Positions 63,332 through 64,000 of a DNA stretch of 64,000 bases are shown here, piece by piece (the stretch's first letter is position 1; the number at the start of each line of letters is the position of its first letter). Where the stretch lies: assembly GCF_900564145.1 (NCBI RefSeq), contig NZ_UOOB01000001.1, forward strand, positions 1,153,732-1,217,731. The letters are read 5' to 3'. This DNA is from Comamonas sp. lk. GTDB taxonomy: Bacteria > Pseudomonadota > Gammaproteobacteria > Burkholderiales > Burkholderiaceae_C. Below the pieces are notes generated by a model. That model was not told where the DNA came from. It ran no database searches and was given only the letters and a program-made list of their open reading frames with translations. The position numbers and the translations under genes were made by a program.

Positions 63332-64000
63332 TCAGCCCGCCAGCAGCGGGTCGCTTCTGTGAGTCGGCTTGCTGTACAGCAGGGACTTGAGCTGGCTGGC
63401 TGGCACGGGAACGCTGAACAGATAGCCCAGAAACTGTTGGCAATCGTTTTGCATCAGCAAGGCGCGCTGCTCCAGCGTCTCTACGCCGCTGGCCACGATC
63501 TGTATCTTCAGTTGCTTGGCCATCACTATGGCCGCTTGCATGGCGGCCTCGCTGGCGTTGTTCGGGCCCAGTCTTTGCACCAGGGATTGAGAAATCTTGA
63601 GCTGGAACAGCGGCAGCTGCATCAGCAGATTCTGTGAAGTGGGCATTGCGCCAAAGTCATCGAGAGACAGGCGTATGCCGCCAGCGGCCAATTGGCGCAA
63701 TGTCTGCAGATTGTCGTGCGTGGCGTTTTGCAGCTGGGCTGCAGAAAACTCCAGCAACAACTGCCGGGGGGCGATGCCGCAGAGCTTAACGATCTGCTCG
63801 ACCTGGTTGGCAAAGTCTGCTTGCTGCAACTGCAGCAGGCTGATGTTGACGGCAACGGGAAGAGCACATAGCTGCGGGTCATTTTTCCATAGCGCGATCT
63901 GCTCGCACACGGTCTGAATCACCCATAGCCCCAGGGGAACAATGATGCCGCTTTCCTCTGCCACGGTGATGAACATGCGGGGCGGCACCACGCCGCGCTT
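63332..64000 (-). CDS. EAL-domain protein, C-terminal part, degenerate (5' end outside window)
   Basis: The open frame runs off the window. The 222 visible residues are the C-terminal two thirds of an EAL domain, starting KRGVVPPRMFITVAEESGIIVPLGLWV. Catalytic positions are changed: ELTE is EFSA, DDFGTG is DDFGAM and the KID motif is KIS. Loss of these metal and base residues predicts no c-di-GMP hydrolysis; it may bind c-di-GMP or act by protein contact. Upstream domains cannot be seen. Confidence 0.88.
   Translation of the reverse strand, partial: KRGVVPPRMFITVAEESGIIVPLGLWVIQTVCEQIALWKNDPQLCALPVAVNISLLQLQQADFANQVEQIVKLCGIAPRQLLLEFSAAQLQNATHDNLQTLRQLAAGGIRLSLDDFGAMPTSQNLLMQLPLFQLKISQSLVQRLGPNNASEAAMQAAIVMAKQLKIQIVASGVETLEQRALLMQNDCQQFLGYLFSVPVPASQLKSLLYSKPTHRSDPLLAG

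Overview
This window reads as a chromosomal segment of a Gram-negative betaproteobacterium of the family Comamonadaceae, most likely Comamonas. The support is indirect: GC-rich coding, Bug-family and TctAB tricarboxylate-transport genes, the ribF-ileS-lspA and trxB-ftsK-lolA-rarA gene orders, lipoprotein-sorting genes, and a dispersed 45-60 bp palindromic repeat built around the core ATAGCTGCTAGCGCTT. I see no phage, plasmid, insertion sequence, CRISPR array, tRNA or rRNA. The species call is inference; the gene families are read from the proteins.

Layout. 1-3.0 kb: two tandem chemoreceptors with nearly identical signalling domains. 3.1-5.9 kb: recJ and an upstream phosphoglycerate-mutase-like gene. 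6.0-9.1 kb: sulfatase plus Bug solute receptor, facing a MarR regulator. 9.1-11.1 kb: lolC-lolD. 11.2-12.6 kb: a double-PAS cytoplasmic chemoreceptor. 12.8-17.5 kb: TatD nuclease, hypoxanthine-DNA glycosylase, spermidine-synthase-like protein, FlxA-like protein, and an orphan GspE/PilB ATPase with an in-frame amber codon near its 5' end. 17.6-19.7 kb: tctBA. 19.8-26.2 kb: DUF3422, SDR, GGDEF-EAL, EamA transporter and Nudix genes. 26.3-33.0 kb: Na/Pi cotransporter, then lspA, ileS and ribF. 33.2-34.8 kb: HNH endonuclease and bestrophin.

34.9-39.3 kb is a purine/urate catabolic cluster: nucleoside deaminase, 5-hydroxyisourate hydrolase, a second Tat-exported transthyretin-like paralog, an MFS transporter, a divergent LysR regulator and OHCU decarboxylase. 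No urate oxidase is present in the window. 39.4-41.9 kb holds a pair of acyl-CoA dehydrogenases of the PimC/PimD kind. 42-48.6 kb: YceH, purN, DUF1653, an RsmB/NOP2-like RNA methyltransferase, a fatty-acid desaturase, and DUF2917 facing a MocR/PdxR-type regulator. 48.6-56.8 kb: rpmG-rpmB, trxB, ftsK, lolA, brnQ, rarA. 57.1-60.7 kb: livHMGF without a binding protein. 61.5-63.2 kb: a DUF47-pit phosphate uptake pair. The window ends inside a degenerate EAL-domain gene.

The most interesting signals are the following. The palindromic repeat sits between genes, supplies a stop codon, and lies in frame inside rarA and apparently in the lolA signal peptide. The tandem HIU-hydrolase-like genes include an exported copy that has lost the catalytic-site signature. 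The GspE-like ATPase carries an amber codon. One double-PAS chemoreceptor lacks its second methylation helix, and a clear MocR-type operator is visible.
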